Assembly: GCA_000720375.1 (NCBI GenBank)
Contig: JOAA01000025.1
Span: 1-64,000 of the forward strand
From: Rhodococcus rhodnii
Lineage (GTDB): Bacteria; Actinomycetota; Actinomycetes; Mycobacteriales; Pseudonocardiaceae
Direction: 5' to 3'
Length of the DNA: 64,000 nt
Part shown: in pieces, positions 53,239-62,246 of the stretch
Numbering within the stretch: the stretch's first letter is position 1
How the letters are laid out: the number at the start of each line of letters is the position of its first letter
Position numbers and translations under genes: made by a program
Notes under the pieces: model-generated
Told to the model about the DNA's origin: nothing
The model's input: only the letters and a program-made list of their open reading frames with translations
Databases searched by the model: none

Positions 53239-53749
53239 GCAGCATGGCGTACGCGGCGATGGACTGGGCGTCGGTGACTTCCTGGCGCTGGATCATCGCC
53301 TCGAACTCCTTCCGCTCGATCCATGCCGTGCGCATGTCCTGCTCTTCGTGCTCACGCTCGTGCGGCCCCTCGGTCAACTCGGTCGCCAGGTATACCCGCC
53401 CGCGCTGGCTGGACATACCGGCCGCGACGTCCAGCAGGCCAAGCTCGACCATCTGGCCCGCGCGCAGCCCGGTCTCCTCACGCAGCTCGCGCGCGGCCAG
53501 TTCGAGCGGATCCGTGTCGGCCATCCCCGGCGCCGTGCCCTGGGGGAACTCCCAGCGGCGCAGGCCGAGCGGGTAACGGAACTGCTCGACCACGTGCAGG
53601 CGCTCGCCGTCGAGCGGGATGATCAGGGCGTACGTCGGCTTGTCGACGACCGCGTAGATGCCTTCCGACCCGTCAGCGCGCAGGATCTTGTCCTCGCGAA
53701 GCCGCATCCAGGGGTTTTCGTACACCTGCCGGGTGTTCAGCGTCTGCAT
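53219..53749 (-). CDS. NUDIX hydrolase (ADP-ribose pyrophosphatase type)
   Basis: 176 residues from ATG 53749. The Nudix box lies around residue 80, with [20 protein letters not shown] then EETGL, supplying the metal-binding Glu residues. The preceding [20 protein letters not shown] is typical of ADP-ribose/ADP-sugar pyrophosphatases. It probably cleaves nucleotide sugars to monophosphates. Cytoplasmic. Divergent from nucS. Confidence 0.9.
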   Translation of the reverse strand: MQTLNTRQVYENPWMRLREDKILRADGSEGIYAVVDKPTYALIIPLDGERLHVVEQFRYPLGLRRWEFPQGTAPGMADTDPLELAARELREETGLRAGQMVELGLLDVAAGMSSQRGRVYLATELTEGPHEREHEEQDMRTAWIERKEFEAMIQRQEVTDAQSIAAYAMLLMRERQ

Positions 53750-53798
53750 GATCTCATCGTGTCACTGGGCGCGATCACATATCCGTTACCCTGCCCCG

Positions 53799-54458
53799 GT
53801 GCGTCTAGTGATAGCTCGCTGCCAGGTTGATTACGTCGGACGGCTGACCGCGCATCTCCCGATGGCCATGCGGTTGCTGATGGTCAAGGCGGACGGCTCG
53901 GTGCTCGTGCACTCGGACGGCGGCTCGTACAAGCCGCTGAACTGGATGAGCCCGCCGTGCTGGCTGACCGAGGAGGAAGGCCTCTGGACCGTCCAGAACA
54001 AGGGCGGCGAAAAGCTGATCATCACAATCGAAGAAATCCAGCACGACTCCAAGCACGACCTCGGCATCGACCCCGGCCTGATCAAGGACGGCGTGGAAGC
54101 CCACCTGCAGGAACTGCTCGCCGAGCACGTCACCACATTGGGTGAAGGCTGGACTTTGGTCCGCCGCGAGTTCCCCACGGCCATTGGCCCCGTCGACCTG
54201 ATGTGCCGTGACGCCGAGAACATCTCCGTCGCCGTGGAGATCAAGCGTCGCGGCGAGATCGACGGAGTCGAGCAGCTGACCCGGTACCTCGAACTGCTCA
54301 ACCGGGACCCGCTGCTGGCGCCGGTGAAGGGGGTTTTCGCCGCGCAGCAGATCAAGCCCCAGGCGAGGACGCTTGCCGAGGACCGCGGCATCCGCTGCGT
54401 CGTGCTCGACTATGACGCGTTGCGCGGCATGGAGTCCGACGAGTTCCGGTTGTTCTGA
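53799..54458 (+). CDS. nucS: NucS/EndoMS mismatch-specific endonuclease
   Basis: 219 residues from GTG 53799, giving the usual [20 protein letters not shown] start. The N-terminal half is the beta-sandwich binding domain. The C-terminal half is a PD-(D/E)XK-like nuclease with Asp133 (GPVDLMCRD), Glu147 and Lys149 ([20 protein letters not shown]). The end, EFRLF, fits the sliding-clamp contact described for actinobacterial NucS. It cuts both strands at G-T, G-G and T-T mismatches and replaces MutS/MutL in this phylum. Normal length. Confidence 0.95.
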   Translation: MRLVIARCQVDYVGRLTAHLPMAMRLLMVKADGSVLVHSDGGSYKPLNWMSPPCWLTEEEGLWTVQNKGGEKLIITIEEIQHDSKHDLGIDPGLIKDGVEAHLQELLAEHVTTLGEGWTLVRREFPTAIGPVDLMCRDAENISVAVEIKRRGEIDGVEQLTRYLELLNRDPLLAPVKGVFAAQQIKPQARTLAEDRGIRCVVLDYDALRGMESDEFRLF

Positions 54459-54525
54459 TCAAGCCCCTGATTGACCTGACTGCCCCTCTCGTGGTTATCC
54501 ACACAGGAGCATCGTGCCCATGAGC

Positions 54526-55299
54526 CTAGTCCGGCCAGACTGGTTTGCGCTTCTCCAGGAACGCGGCCATTCCCTCGCGCGCGCCGGGAAGCTGCGAAGC
54601 GGAAGCCATGACCTCCAAGGCGATGGCATACGCGTCCGCCTCCGGACGGTCCAGCTGAGCGTAAATTGTCTGCTTTCCCAACGCCTTGCTGGCCCGGCTT
54701 CCCCGCGTTGCCCTGGCCAGCAAGGCATCCACCGCGGAGTCCAATTCGGAGTCCGGGACGACCTGGTTGACCAGGCCCCACTCCAAAGCCACCGGCGCGG
54801 GGATCGTGTCGCCGGTCAAAACCAGTTCCATCAGGCGCTTACGGCCGATCGAGCGCGCTACCGGAACGGCCGGTGTGTGACAGAACCAGCCGCCTTTCCC
54901 GCCAGGCAAAGCGAATCCCGCTGACGAGGCGGCCACGGCAAGGTCGCACGAGGCCACGAGCTGGCATCCCGCCGCCGTCGCCAAGCCGTGCACGCGGGCG
55001 ATCACCACCTGCGGGACCGATTGGATCGTCTGCATCAACTCCGTGCACAGCTTCAACAGTGACCGGACGCCCATGAGGTCACGGGAGGCGACGTCACCGA
55101 AATCATGCCCCGCTGAGAACACCGGTCCGTCTGCGGCAAGCACGATCCCTGTCGCTTCCGACGAGGCTGCCGCCTGAAACGCTGACAGCAGCTCGGCCAG
55201 GTGTTCCCCGGAGAGCGAGTTGCGCCTGGCCGCCCGGTTCATGGTGATCCGGATCGTCTCGCCATCGGTCTTGACCAGGATGTGCTCGTAGTCGGTCAT
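54526..55299 (-). CDS. Enoyl-CoA hydratase/isomerase family protein (ECHDC3-like)
   Basis: 257 residues from ATG 55299, which overlaps the stop of the preceding oxygenase-like gene (ATGA). Crotonase fold: NRAARRNSLSGEHLAELLSA, oxyanion loop GPVFSAGHDFGDV, VHGLATAAGCQLVASCDLAV. The usual catalytic Glu after the Pro of the PE motif is Gly (FALPGGKGG), followed by WFCHTPAVPVARS, as in ECHDC3-type members. So it may not be a classical hydratase. Translationally coupled to the ethylene-forming-enzyme-like gene, which suggests a shared pathway. Confidence 0.85.
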   Translation of the reverse strand: MTDYEHILVKTDGETIRITMNRAARRNSLSGEHLAELLSAFQAAASSEATGIVLAADGPVFSAGHDFGDVASRDLMGVRSLLKLCTELMQTIQSVPQVVIARVHGLATAAGCQLVASCDLAVAASSAGFALPGGKGGWFCHTPAVPVARSIGRKRLMELVLTGDTIPAPVALEWGLVNQVVPDSELDSAVDALLARATRGSRASKALGKQTIYAQLDRPEADAYAIALEVMASASQLPGAREGMAAFLEKRKPVWPD

Positions 55300-56162
55300 G
55301 CTCCGACGCTAGCTCGCCTGGAGAGGCTCGCCAACACGGACAGGCGGTCTTCCGCCTTGATTCGCCGCGTTGTCGGCCGTTCCGGGTGGCGGCGCATGAA
55401 CAGGTCCGTGAAGTACGTCCCGTAGTGCATGTATCCGCTCATCGGGCCGAGCACCGGGCGCAGGCCCAGTTCGAAGGCCGGCTCGTGGAAATACGTCATG
55501 ACCACCTCGTCGCAGGTGTGCACGAGTGCTTCGAGTGGGGTCATCCGGATGTGTCCGTTGGTCAGGAACTCCATCAGCTCGCCTGGGGTCGCTGTCAGCG
55601 TTCCGTCTTCGACCGTGATCATCAGCAGGCCGTGCGAGCTGAGCTCGTACGTTCCCGCTGGGAAGCGTTGGACGAGCATGTGGTGCCAGCCGTCTTCGGA
55701 CAGTGCGTTCAGTGTCTCGAAATCGGACAGGTTCAGGCCGATCGCGATCAGGTGCATCAGCTTCTCGCCGATCCGGCTGAGTTCGTCGAAGAACGTCCGC
55801 ATCGCGCGCCGGTACTCCATGCTCGGCCACGGCATCGGGCCGTGACACGGCCAGTTCGCGCCGACGCGCACGTCCTCGCGCGGGATGTCCTGGCAGATCG
55901 TGAAGGTCTCCACGGCTCCGGCCGCCGAGTACCCGGCGTAGGTCAGGTCGCTGACGCACCGGGATTTCAGGTGCACCGGCTGCGTGAAGTACCGTCTGCT
56001 GGCTTCGACGGCGTCCTCGATCTTGCGGGTCTGCCACCGGTCGCAGGCGAGCTGAAACATCCCGTCGGCGAGCCATGCCTTGATCAACCCGTCGGCCAGC
56101 TGGACGTCGGACTCGGTCCCCTCGACGCAATCCGGTAGTCCGAACGTACGAACGTCGGCCAT
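55296..56162 (-). CDS. Ethylene-forming-enzyme homologue lacking most of the iron site
   Basis: 288 residues from ATG 56162. The whole length matches the bacterial ethylene-forming enzyme (EFE, a 2-oxoglutarate/Fe(II) oxygenase of ~350 residues): CVSDLTYAGYSAAGAVETFT, NWPCHGPMPWPSMEYRRAM, DGWHHMLVQRFPAG, TNGHIRMTP, MTYFHEPAFE, and at the end HYGTYFTDLFMRRHPER. By recollection of EFE, the first iron His survives (His177, SSHGLL), but TDY after it is deleted, removing the Asp ligand. A block of about 45 residues after VEDG is missing. The distal His of TPHKV is Leu210 and the 2-oxoglutarate Arg of NTRERF is Cys217. The frame is intact and codon use normal. It follows ehuA after 85 bases and overlaps the hydratase gene downstream. 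Probable pseudoenzyme or enzyme with altered cofactor. Confidence 0.85.
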   Translation of the reverse strand: MADVRTFGLPDCVEGTESDVQLADGLIKAWLADGMFQLACDRWQTRKIEDAVEASRRYFTQPVHLKSRCVSDLTYAGYSAAGAVETFTICQDIPREDVRVGANWPCHGPMPWPSMEYRRAMRTFFDELSRIGEKLMHLIAIGLNLSDFETLNALSEDGWHHMLVQRFPAGTYELSSHGLLMITVEDGTLTATPGELMEFLTNGHIRMTPLEALVHTCDEVVMTYFHEPAFELGLRPVLGPMSGYMHYGTYFTDLFMRRHPERPTTRRIKAEDRLSVLASLSRRASVGA

Positions 56163-56247
56163 GGTCCCTGCCTTCCATTCCCTTACGGCGCAACGGACAT
56201 ACGGACCAGCCAGGCGAAACGGTTCGGACTACCGGACAGTAACGTTT

Positions 56248-57018
56248 TCACACCTCCTCGAGCACCGACCGCAGGAACGCCTTGGTGCGCTCATGCTGCG
56301 GCTCGTTGAACATCTGCTCGGGGGCGGCGTCCTCGATGATCTTGCCTTCGTTGAACATCAGCACGCGGTTGGAGACGTCCCTGGCGAACCGCATCGCGTG
56401 GGTCACCAGGAGCATGGTCACGTCGCTGGTCTTGGCCACGTCCCGCAGCACGTCGAGCACCTCGGCGGCGATCTCCGGGTCCAGTGCCGACGTGACCTCG
56501 TCCAGCAGCAGGATCTCCGGTTCCACGGCCAACGCCCGCGCGATCGCCACGCGTTGCTGCTGACCGCCGGACAGCTGGGAGGGGTAGAAGTCCGCCTTGT
56601 CCGAGAGGTTCACCATTTCCAGCAGCTCGCGGGCGCGCTCCTCGGCCTCGTCCTTCTGCTTGCCCAGCACATGGATCGGCGCCTCGGTGAGATTGCGAAG
56701 AACCTTCATGTTCGGGAACAGGTTGAACTGCTGGAAGACCATCGTCACCTTGCTGCGGACCTTGCGGGTGTGCGCCTCGCCGGCCGGGACAAGGTCGTCA
56801 CCCCGCTTCTCGTGCCACAGGAACTCCTCGTCGATCGAGATCGTCCCGGAGTCCGGTTTGGTCAGCGTCATCAGCATCCGCAGGATCGTCGTCTTGCCCG
56901 ATCCACTCGGCCCGATCAGCGTCACGCGCTCACCGTCGGCGACGTTGAACGACATGTCGTCGAGCACGACGTTGTCACCGAAGCGTTTGCTCACGTTGTT
57001 GAAATCGATGAAGCTCAT
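56248..57018 (-). CDS. ehuA: Ectoine/hydroxyectoine ABC transporter ATP-binding protein
   Basis: 256 residues; ATG 57018 overlaps the permease stop (ATGA). Walker A GPSGSGKTT, signature QLSGGQQQRVAIARAL, Walker B ILLLDEVTSALDPE and switch His VTHAM are present, with the VRSKVTMVFQQFNLFPNM Q loop of polar amino-acid ATPases. With the two permeases and the binding protein upstream it matches the Ehu system. The usual VTHEMGFA is VTHAMRFA here. It powers uptake of ectoine-type compatible solutes or amino acids. Confidence 0.88.
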   Translation of the reverse strand: MSFIDFNNVSKRFGDNVVLDDMSFNVADGERVTLIGPSGSGKTTILRMLMTLTKPDSGTISIDEEFLWHEKRGDDLVPAGEAHTRKVRSKVTMVFQQFNLFPNMKVLRNLTEAPIHVLGKQKDEAEERARELLEMVNLSDKADFYPSQLSGGQQQRVAIARALAVEPEILLLDEVTSALDPEIAAEVLDVLRDVAKTSDVTMLLVTHAMRFARDVSNRVLMFNEGKIIEDAAPEQMFNEPQHERTKAFLRSVLEEV

Positions 57019-57674
57019 GCTGTCACCCCGTTGAACCGGCGCTCCACGATCCTGCCCACGTAGGACAGAACGAGCGCGACTGCCAGGTAGAGCAAGCCGG
57101 CCATGGTGATCGGCTCGAACGGCCGGAACGTGTCCGCGATGATCTCGCGGCCGACCGTGAACGGTTCCGCGACGGTGATCGCCACCAGCTGCGGAACATC
57201 CTTGAACAGTGAGATGGAATAGTTCGTCAGCGCGGGAATCGAGCGCGGCACCGCCTGCGGCAGGATCACGCTTGTCCACACGCGACGGCGTGGCAGGTGC
57301 AGCGCGACGGCCGCGTCCCACTGTCCAGGTGGGACACCTTCGATCCCGGCCCGGTACACCTCAGACGTGTACGTCGCGTAGTGCAGCCCCAGTCCGATGA
57401 TGCCCGCGGCGAGCGGAGACAACGCCAAACCCAGCTGTGGCAACACAAAGAAGAGGAAGAACAGCTGGATCAGCAGCGGCGTGCCGCGGATGAATTCCAC
57501 CAGGAAACCGACGGGCATGCTGATCCAGCGTTGACGACTGCGCCGGGCCAACGCGAAGACCAGCCCGAGCACCAACGCGACGACGTAACCGATCACAGTC
57601 GCGATCAACGCCGTCAGCAGGCCGTCCAGCAGCCGCGGCAGGATTTCGAGAGCGTAGTTCCAGTCGAAGTTCAT
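57015..57674 (-). CDS. ehuD: Ectoine/hydroxyectoine ABC transporter permease EhuD
   Basis: 219 residues from ATG 57674, which overlaps the ehuC stop; ATG 57680 two codons earlier is equally in frame. Membrane helices at 11-40, 60-90 and 180-210. The EAA-type loop IEGVPPGQWDAAVALHLP couples to the ATPase, and the N-terminal segment FIRGTPLLIQLFFLFFVLPQ is diagnostic of His/Glu/ectoine permeases. It forms the pore with EhuC. Confidence 0.88.
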   Translation of the reverse strand: MNFDWNYALEILPRLLDGLLTALIATVIGYVVALVLGLVFALARRSRQRWISMPVGFLVEFIRGTPLLIQLFFLFFVLPQLGLALSPLAAGIIGLGLHYATYTSEVYRAGIEGVPPGQWDAAVALHLPRRRVWTSVILPQAVPRSIPALTNYSISLFKDVPQLVAITVAEPFTVGREIIADTFRPFEPITMAGLLYLAVALVLSYVGRIVERRFNGVTA

Positions 57675-58306
57675 GTCCATGCGACCTTTCGCTCAAGCAG
57701 CCGCACACCGGTCATGAAGATCAACGCCATGATGCCGTAGCCGATCAGCAAGCCGCCGAAAACCGCTGCGGCGCGGCCGTTTCCGCTCCAGATCAGCTGG
57801 CCGTTGAACGTCAGCTCCGGAATGGACACCACCGCGACCACGGCCGTGGCCTTGAGTTGCTCGATGACGTTGTTGCCGAAGGACGGAATCATCGCCCGGA
57901 CCGCCTGCGGCAGCACGACCCGGCGCATCCCTTGCGACGGCGTGAAGTTCAGCGCGGTCGCGGCCTCGACCTGACCCGGCGGAACGGCTTGGATCGCCCC
58001 ACGGACGACCTCACCCGAATAGGCGCCCATGTTCAGTCCCAGTGCGAGGATTCCGGCGAAGGTGGGATCCATTTGCCAGCCAAGGGAAGGCAACGCGTAC
58101 ACGAACCAGAACGCGAGCACCAGGACAGCCGCGCCGCGGAACAGCTCGACGTACGTGAACCCGATGACCCGCAGGAACTTGTTGCGGCTGACCCGGGCCA
58201 GCCCAACCGGGAAAGCGATGATCAGCGCGAGAGCCATCCCGCCGAGAGTGAGCAGGATGGTCTTCCACGCGCCGTACAGCAGTAGGCCTACTTGTGCGCT
58301 GGACAT
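57671..58306 (-). CDS. ehuC: Ectoine/hydroxyectoine ABC transporter permease EhuC
   Basis: 211 residues from ATG 58306, which shares one base with the ehuB stop. Family marks: VELFRGAAVLVLAFWFVYAL, GEVVRGAIQAVPPGQVEAAT (coupling loop) and VVLPQAVRAMIPSFGNN. About five membrane helices. Partner of EhuD in the same overlapping operon. Confidence 0.88.
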   Translation of the reverse strand: MSSAQVGLLLYGAWKTILLTLGGMALALIIAFPVGLARVSRNKFLRVIGFTYVELFRGAAVLVLAFWFVYALPSLGWQMDPTFAGILALGLNMGAYSGEVVRGAIQAVPPGQVEAATALNFTPSQGMRRVVLPQAVRAMIPSFGNNVIEQLKATAVVAVVSIPELTFNGQLIWSGNGRAAAVFGGLLIGYGIMALIFMTGVRLLERKVAWT

Positions 58307-59193
58307 CAGGCCTCCGGTGCCGCGCAGAGCTGCTGCGAGGTCATGTCCGTCATCTCCGCCTCGGTGAAGCCGAACGGCCGCAGGATGCGCAGCAGCTCAC
58401 CGGACTGCTTCAGATCGGCGAGCTCCTTGTTGAACGCGGCCACGGCATTCGTCTGGTCCGGCAGGAACGCGAACCCGCCGGACGTGAACTGCGGCTTACC
58501 GTCCACTTCGGGCACGAACGGCGTCGTCACCTCCAGTGGCGCACCGGGATTCTTGCCCAGCACGTCCCGCAGCGAGATCGCGGTCAGCGAGAACGCGTCC
58601 ACTCGGTCAGTGACCACCGCCTCGAGACCGCTCGGCTGGTTCTGGTACGCGGTGATCCTGTTCTCCGCCACGCCGTTGGCGATCGCATAGTCCTTCTCGG
58701 TCGCGCCGATCAGCACGCCCATCCGCAGGTTCTGCTGCGCGACTTCGGCGAAGGTCTTGATGCCCTTCGGATTGCCCTTGGGCACGAGGAAGGCCGCGGG
58801 AGCGATGAAGTCAGGGTTGGTGAACAGCACCTGCTTGCACCGCTTGGGCAGGATGGACATGCCCGCGGCGATCACGTCGAACAGGCCGACCTTCAGCCCG
58901 GCGATCAGCGAGCCGAACTCCGAGGGAATCGGGACGAGGTTCGGCACGCCAAGTCTGCTGAACACGACCTTGGCGACTTCGGCGGCCTCGCCGGTCAACT
59001 CCGCTTCGGAGTTGATGAAGCTGTACGGCGCCTCGTTGGCGAAGCCGACCCGTACCTCCCCTTTTTGTCTGAGCCGATCGAGTAACGAACCCCCGTTCGC
59101 CTCCGCGGACAGATCCACCCTGGTGCAGCCAGGCAAGGCGAGCGAAAGCGCGCCTGCCGCGGCAGCCTGCAGCAGCAGTCGTCGAGAAGCCAC
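58306..59193 (-). CDS. ehuB: Ectoine/hydroxyectoine ABC transporter binding lipoprotein EhuB
   Basis: 295 residues from GTG 59193. Signal MASRRLLLQAAAAGALSLAL with a lipobox ending in Cys (LPGC) at about 23 and twin Arg, suggesting a Tat lipoprotein. Mature: RQKGEVRVGFANEAPYSFIN, VIAAGMSILPKRCKQVLFTN, AFLVPKGNPKGIKTFAEV, SGLEAVVTDRVDAFSL. These are the pattern of EhuB-type solute binders for ectoines. First gene of the operon ehuBCDA and probably the furthest upstream of the EFE-like/hydratase pair. Confidence 0.88.
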   Translation of the reverse strand: MASRRLLLQAAAAGALSLALPGCTRVDLSAEANGGSLLDRLRQKGEVRVGFANEAPYSFINSEAELTGEAAEVAKVVFSRLGVPNLVPIPSEFGSLIAGLKVGLFDVIAAGMSILPKRCKQVLFTNPDFIAPAAFLVPKGNPKGIKTFAEVAQQNLRMGVLIGATEKDYAIANGVAENRITAYQNQPSGLEAVVTDRVDAFSLTAISLRDVLGKNPGAPLEVTTPFVPEVDGKPQFTSGGFAFLPDQTNAVAAFNKELADLKQSGELLRILRPFGFTEAEMTDMTSQQLCAAPEA

Positions 59194-59255
59194 CCGACGA
59201 CCGTAGGTGGTTCATCCACGCAGGTCAACATGATCCGAAGTGGACAGACGAGGTT

Positions 59256-61250
59256 TCAGCTGGTCAGGCCGCAAGTTTCCCTTACCAGATCGACGATCCC
59301 GGCCATGATCTGCGTGAGCTCGTAGTCCTTCGGTGTGAAGACGCGAGCGATTCCCTTGTCCAGCAAGGCTTTGGCGTCATCGGGCGGCACAATACCGCCG
59401 ACGACAACGGGGATGTCGTCGGCTCCCGCCGCCCGCAGGCCATCCACCACCGCGGGCACAACTTCCAGATGTGATCCGGACAACACTGACAGCCCGACCA
59501 CGTGGACGCCTTCCTGCACAGCGGCGGCCACGATCTGGTCCGGCGTCAACCGGATACCCTGATACACGACTTCGAAACCAACATCTCTGGCCCGGACCGC
59601 GACTTGTTCCGCGCCGTTGGAATGACCGTCCAGACCAGGCTTTCCGACCAGCATGCGCAGCCGCTCGCCGAGTTCGGTGCTGGTCTCCTGCACCCGCGTG
59701 CGCACTCGTGCGAGCTCCGCGCCGGCCTCACCGGTGGACACCCCGGAAACCCCTGTTGGCGCACGATATTCGCCGAACACCTCGCGCAGCGCCCCGGACC
59801 ACTCGCCTGTGGTCACACCGGCCCTCGCGCACGCCAGAGTCGCCTCGACCAGGTTCACCTCGGTCTTCGCGGCCGCCCGCAAGGAATCCAGCGCCTCGTC
59901 CACAACGGCTTGGTCACGATCGGCCCGCCAGGCCTGGATCGCCGCGATCGCCTGCTTCTCCACCGCCGGGTCGAGCTGTTCGATCGCCTTGGCGCCTTCG
60001 GCCTGCAGCGGCGAGGGCTCGGTGGTGTCGAACTTGTTGACGCCGACGATGACCTCCTCGCCGGACTCAATGCGCATCCGCCGTGCCGCAAGGGATCCGA
60101 CGAGCTGGGTCTTCATGTACCCGCTCTCGACCGCGGCCACCGCGCCACCCATCGCCTGCACGCGGTCGATCTCCTCGCGCGCGCCGCGCATGATTTCGTC
60201 CACTTTGGCCTCGATGACCGGTGAACCTTCGAAGATGTCCTCGTATTCCAGCAAATCCGTCTCGTACGCCAGGACTTGCTGCATCCGCAGCGCCCACTGC
60301 TGGTCCCACGGCCGCGGCAGGCCGAGCGCCTCGTTCCACGCGGGCAGCTGGATCGCGCGGGCGCGAGCGTTGCGGGACAAGGAAACCGCGAGCATCTCCA
60401 GCACGATCCGCTGAACGTTGTTCTCCGGCTGCGCTTCGGTCAGCCCCAGCGAGTTGACCTGCACGCCGTAGCGGAACCTGCGGTGCTTGGGGTTCTGCAC
60501 GCCGTACCGCTCAAGGGTGATCTCGTCCCAGAGCGCGGCGAACGCCCGCATCTTGCACATTTCCTCGATGAACCGCACACCCGCGTTGACGAAGAACGAC
60601 ATCCGGGCGACGACCGAGCCGAACTCCTCCTGCGGCACCTGGCCGGAATCACGGACCGCGTCGAGCACCGCGATCGCGGTGCACATCGAGTACGCCACTT
60701 CCTGAACCGGGTTGGCGCCGACCTCCTGCAGGTGATAGCTGCAGATGTTGATCGGGTTCCACTTCGGCACGTTGGTGACCGTCCACGCGACCATGTCCGT
60801 GATCAGGCGCAATGACGGGCCTGGCGGGAAGACATAGGTCCCGCGCGACAGGTATTCCTTGATGATGTCGTTCTGCGTGGTCCCGGTGAGCTTGGAGATG
60901 TCCGCGCCCTGTTCCTCGGCGACCGTGACGTACAACGCGAGCAGCCACATGGCCGTCGCGTTGATGGTCATGGAAGTGTTGGCCTCGGCCAAGGGAATGC
61001 CGTCGAAGAGCTGCCGCATGTCACCGACGTGACTGATCGGCACGCCGACCTTGCCGACCTCGCCACGCGACAACTCGTGGTCAGGGTCGTATCCGGTCTG
61101 GGTGGGCAGGTCGAACGCCACCGAGAGGCCGGTCTGCCCTTTGGCCAGGTTGCGGCGGTAGAGAGCGTTGGACGCCGTCGCCGACGAGTGGCCGGCGTAG
61201 GTCCGCATGACCCACGGCCGGTCACGCTCACGGTCGGTCGGATACGGCAT
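59256..61250 (-). CDS. meaA: MeaA-type acyl-CoA mutase (ethylmalonyl-CoA mutase)
   Basis: 664 residues. ATG 61250 has ACGGAGG six bases ahead and starts MPYPTDRERDRPWVMRTYAG. The substrate barrel contains LSVAFDLPTQTGYDPDHELS, SMTINATAMWLLALYVTVAE, GTTQNDIIKEYLSRGTYVFP and SYHLQEVGANPVQEVAYSM. The C-terminal cobalamin domain has DGHSNG (the DxHxxG His that ligates cobalt), VVGLSVLSGSH and VVVGGIVP. Both domains are in one chain, as in MeaA/ethylmalonyl-CoA mutase, which converts ethylmalonyl-CoA to methylsuccinyl-CoA. With ccr and meaB in the window this supports the ethylmalonyl-CoA pathway. Methylmalonyl-CoA mutase activity is the alternative. Confidence 0.92.
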   Translation of the reverse strand: MPYPTDRERDRPWVMRTYAGHSSATASNALYRRNLAKGQTGLSVAFDLPTQTGYDPDHELSRGEVGKVGVPISHVGDMRQLFDGIPLAEANTSMTINATAMWLLALYVTVAEEQGADISKLTGTTQNDIIKEYLSRGTYVFPPGPSLRLITDMVAWTVTNVPKWNPINICSYHLQEVGANPVQEVAYSMCTAIAVLDAVRDSGQVPQEEFGSVVARMSFFVNAGVRFIEEMCKMRAFAALWDEITLERYGVQNPKHRRFRYGVQVNSLGLTEAQPENNVQRIVLEMLAVSLSRNARARAIQLPAWNEALGLPRPWDQQWALRMQQVLAYETDLLEYEDIFEGSPVIEAKVDEIMRGAREEIDRVQAMGGAVAAVESGYMKTQLVGSLAARRMRIESGEEVIVGVNKFDTTEPSPLQAEGAKAIEQLDPAVEKQAIAAIQAWRADRDQAVVDEALDSLRAAAKTEVNLVEATLACARAGVTTGEWSGALREVFGEYRAPTGVSGVSTGEAGAELARVRTRVQETSTELGERLRMLVGKPGLDGHSNGAEQVAVRARDVGFEVVYQGIRLTPDQIVAAAVQEGVHVVGLSVLSGSHLEVVPAVVDGLRAAGADDIPVVVGGIVPPDDAKALLDKGIARVFTPKDYELTQIMAGIVDLVRETCGLTS

Positions 61251-61358
61251 GAGAACCTCCGTAACGCGGGGATTCCCTGACGGTACTGGCTGGTAACCGC
61301 CCAATAACGTGCACTGACTCACAAAATCGAGAAAGCCACCCAGCCGGGTTTGAACGAC

Positions 61359-62246
61359 TCAGCGCACGCCGACGTTCAGAGTCACCGTGTACCCGCTGGT
61401 GACGTCGCCCGTGACGGTCCCGAGCTGCAAGGCGCCGGAGTCATCCCGGAAGACCATGTCCGTACTCAGGCTCAGCCGACGCATGTTCGACACGGACTGC
61501 TCGTAACCCGGTTGGGCGTAGACGGTGTCGCACACGTTCTGCGGCAACGCGACCTGGGAAGTGGCGATCGCCTTGTCGGCGTCGGTGATGGACGCCTGGT
61601 CGGGGTAGACCTCGAAGTGGATGTGCGGCCACCGTCCGGGGTAGCAGGCCGGGAAGATACTGGTGAAACGAACCCGGCCGGACGCGTCGGCGATTTGCAC
61701 GCCACGCAGGTAGTTCTCGTTCTGCGCGCCCTGCGTGTACATGGAGTACCGGCCTTCGCGGTCGCATTGCCACACGTAGACGGCCGTACCGGCGTAGGGC
61801 GAGCCGCCCTGAGCCAGGTTTGCGATCACCAGCTCCAGCGTCATCGGCACGCCTTGGGCCGTGCCGCTCGACCCGCCGAAGCTGGACCGGATGTCACTGC
61901 GCACGACACCGCTCTGTTCCAGCACGTCCGGCCCGTTCGAACCGTCGCCAGGGTATGGCCCGGCCGTTTCCTCCGGGATTTCGCTCAACGCGACGGGCGC
62001 GGCTGAGCCCGACGTCGCGCCTGTGGTGGGGGCGGTGGTGGACGTCGGCGTGCTGGCGCTGGGTGGTGTGCTGGTGCTGGGACTGCATGCGGCCACGGCT
62101 GCGCCTGCCGCGCCGAGCCCGAGGAACCTCAGCGCCCGGCGGCGGTTGAACAGCGTGGCGATGTCGAAGCCGAGGCCTTGGTCCACCACTTCGTCGTGGG
62201 GACGGGGCAGGCGTCGGCCCTCGTAGGTCAGTTCGGGTTCGGTCAT
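61359..62246 (-). CDS. Exported intradiol ring-cleavage dioxygenase homologue
   Basis: 295 residues from ATG 62246. A twin-arginine type lipoprotein signal (FNRRRALRFLGLGAAGAA, then VAAC) follows a 35-residue N-terminus, then a Ser/Thr/Pro linker to about 88. The catalytic core has YVWQCDREGRYSMYTQGAQN with tyrosines and, near residue 210, SIFPACYPGRWPHIHFEVY, giving the Tyr and two His iron ligands of catechol 1,2-dioxygenases. Export across the membrane suggests extracellular aromatic or lignin-derived substrates. It is separated from meaA by 108 bases. Confidence 0.87.
   Translation of the reverse strand: MTEPELTYEGRRLPRPHDEVVDQGLGFDIATLFNRRRALRFLGLGAAGAAVAACSPSTSTPPSASTPTSTTAPTTGATSGSAAPVALSEIPEETAGPYPGDGSNGPDVLEQSGVVRSDIRSSFGGSSGTAQGVPMTLELVIANLAQGGSPYAGTAVYVWQCDREGRYSMYTQGAQNENYLRGVQIADASGRVRFTSIFPACYPGRWPHIHFEVYPDQASITDADKAIATSQVALPQNVCDTVYAQPGYEQSVSNMRRLSLSTDMVFRDDSGALQLGTVTGDVTSGYTVTLNVGVR

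Noticed and set aside
54495..54503. Single TTATCCACA as a DnaA box
   Set aside because: An isolated copy between convergent genes, with no neighbouring boxes; insufficient for an origin or regulatory claim.
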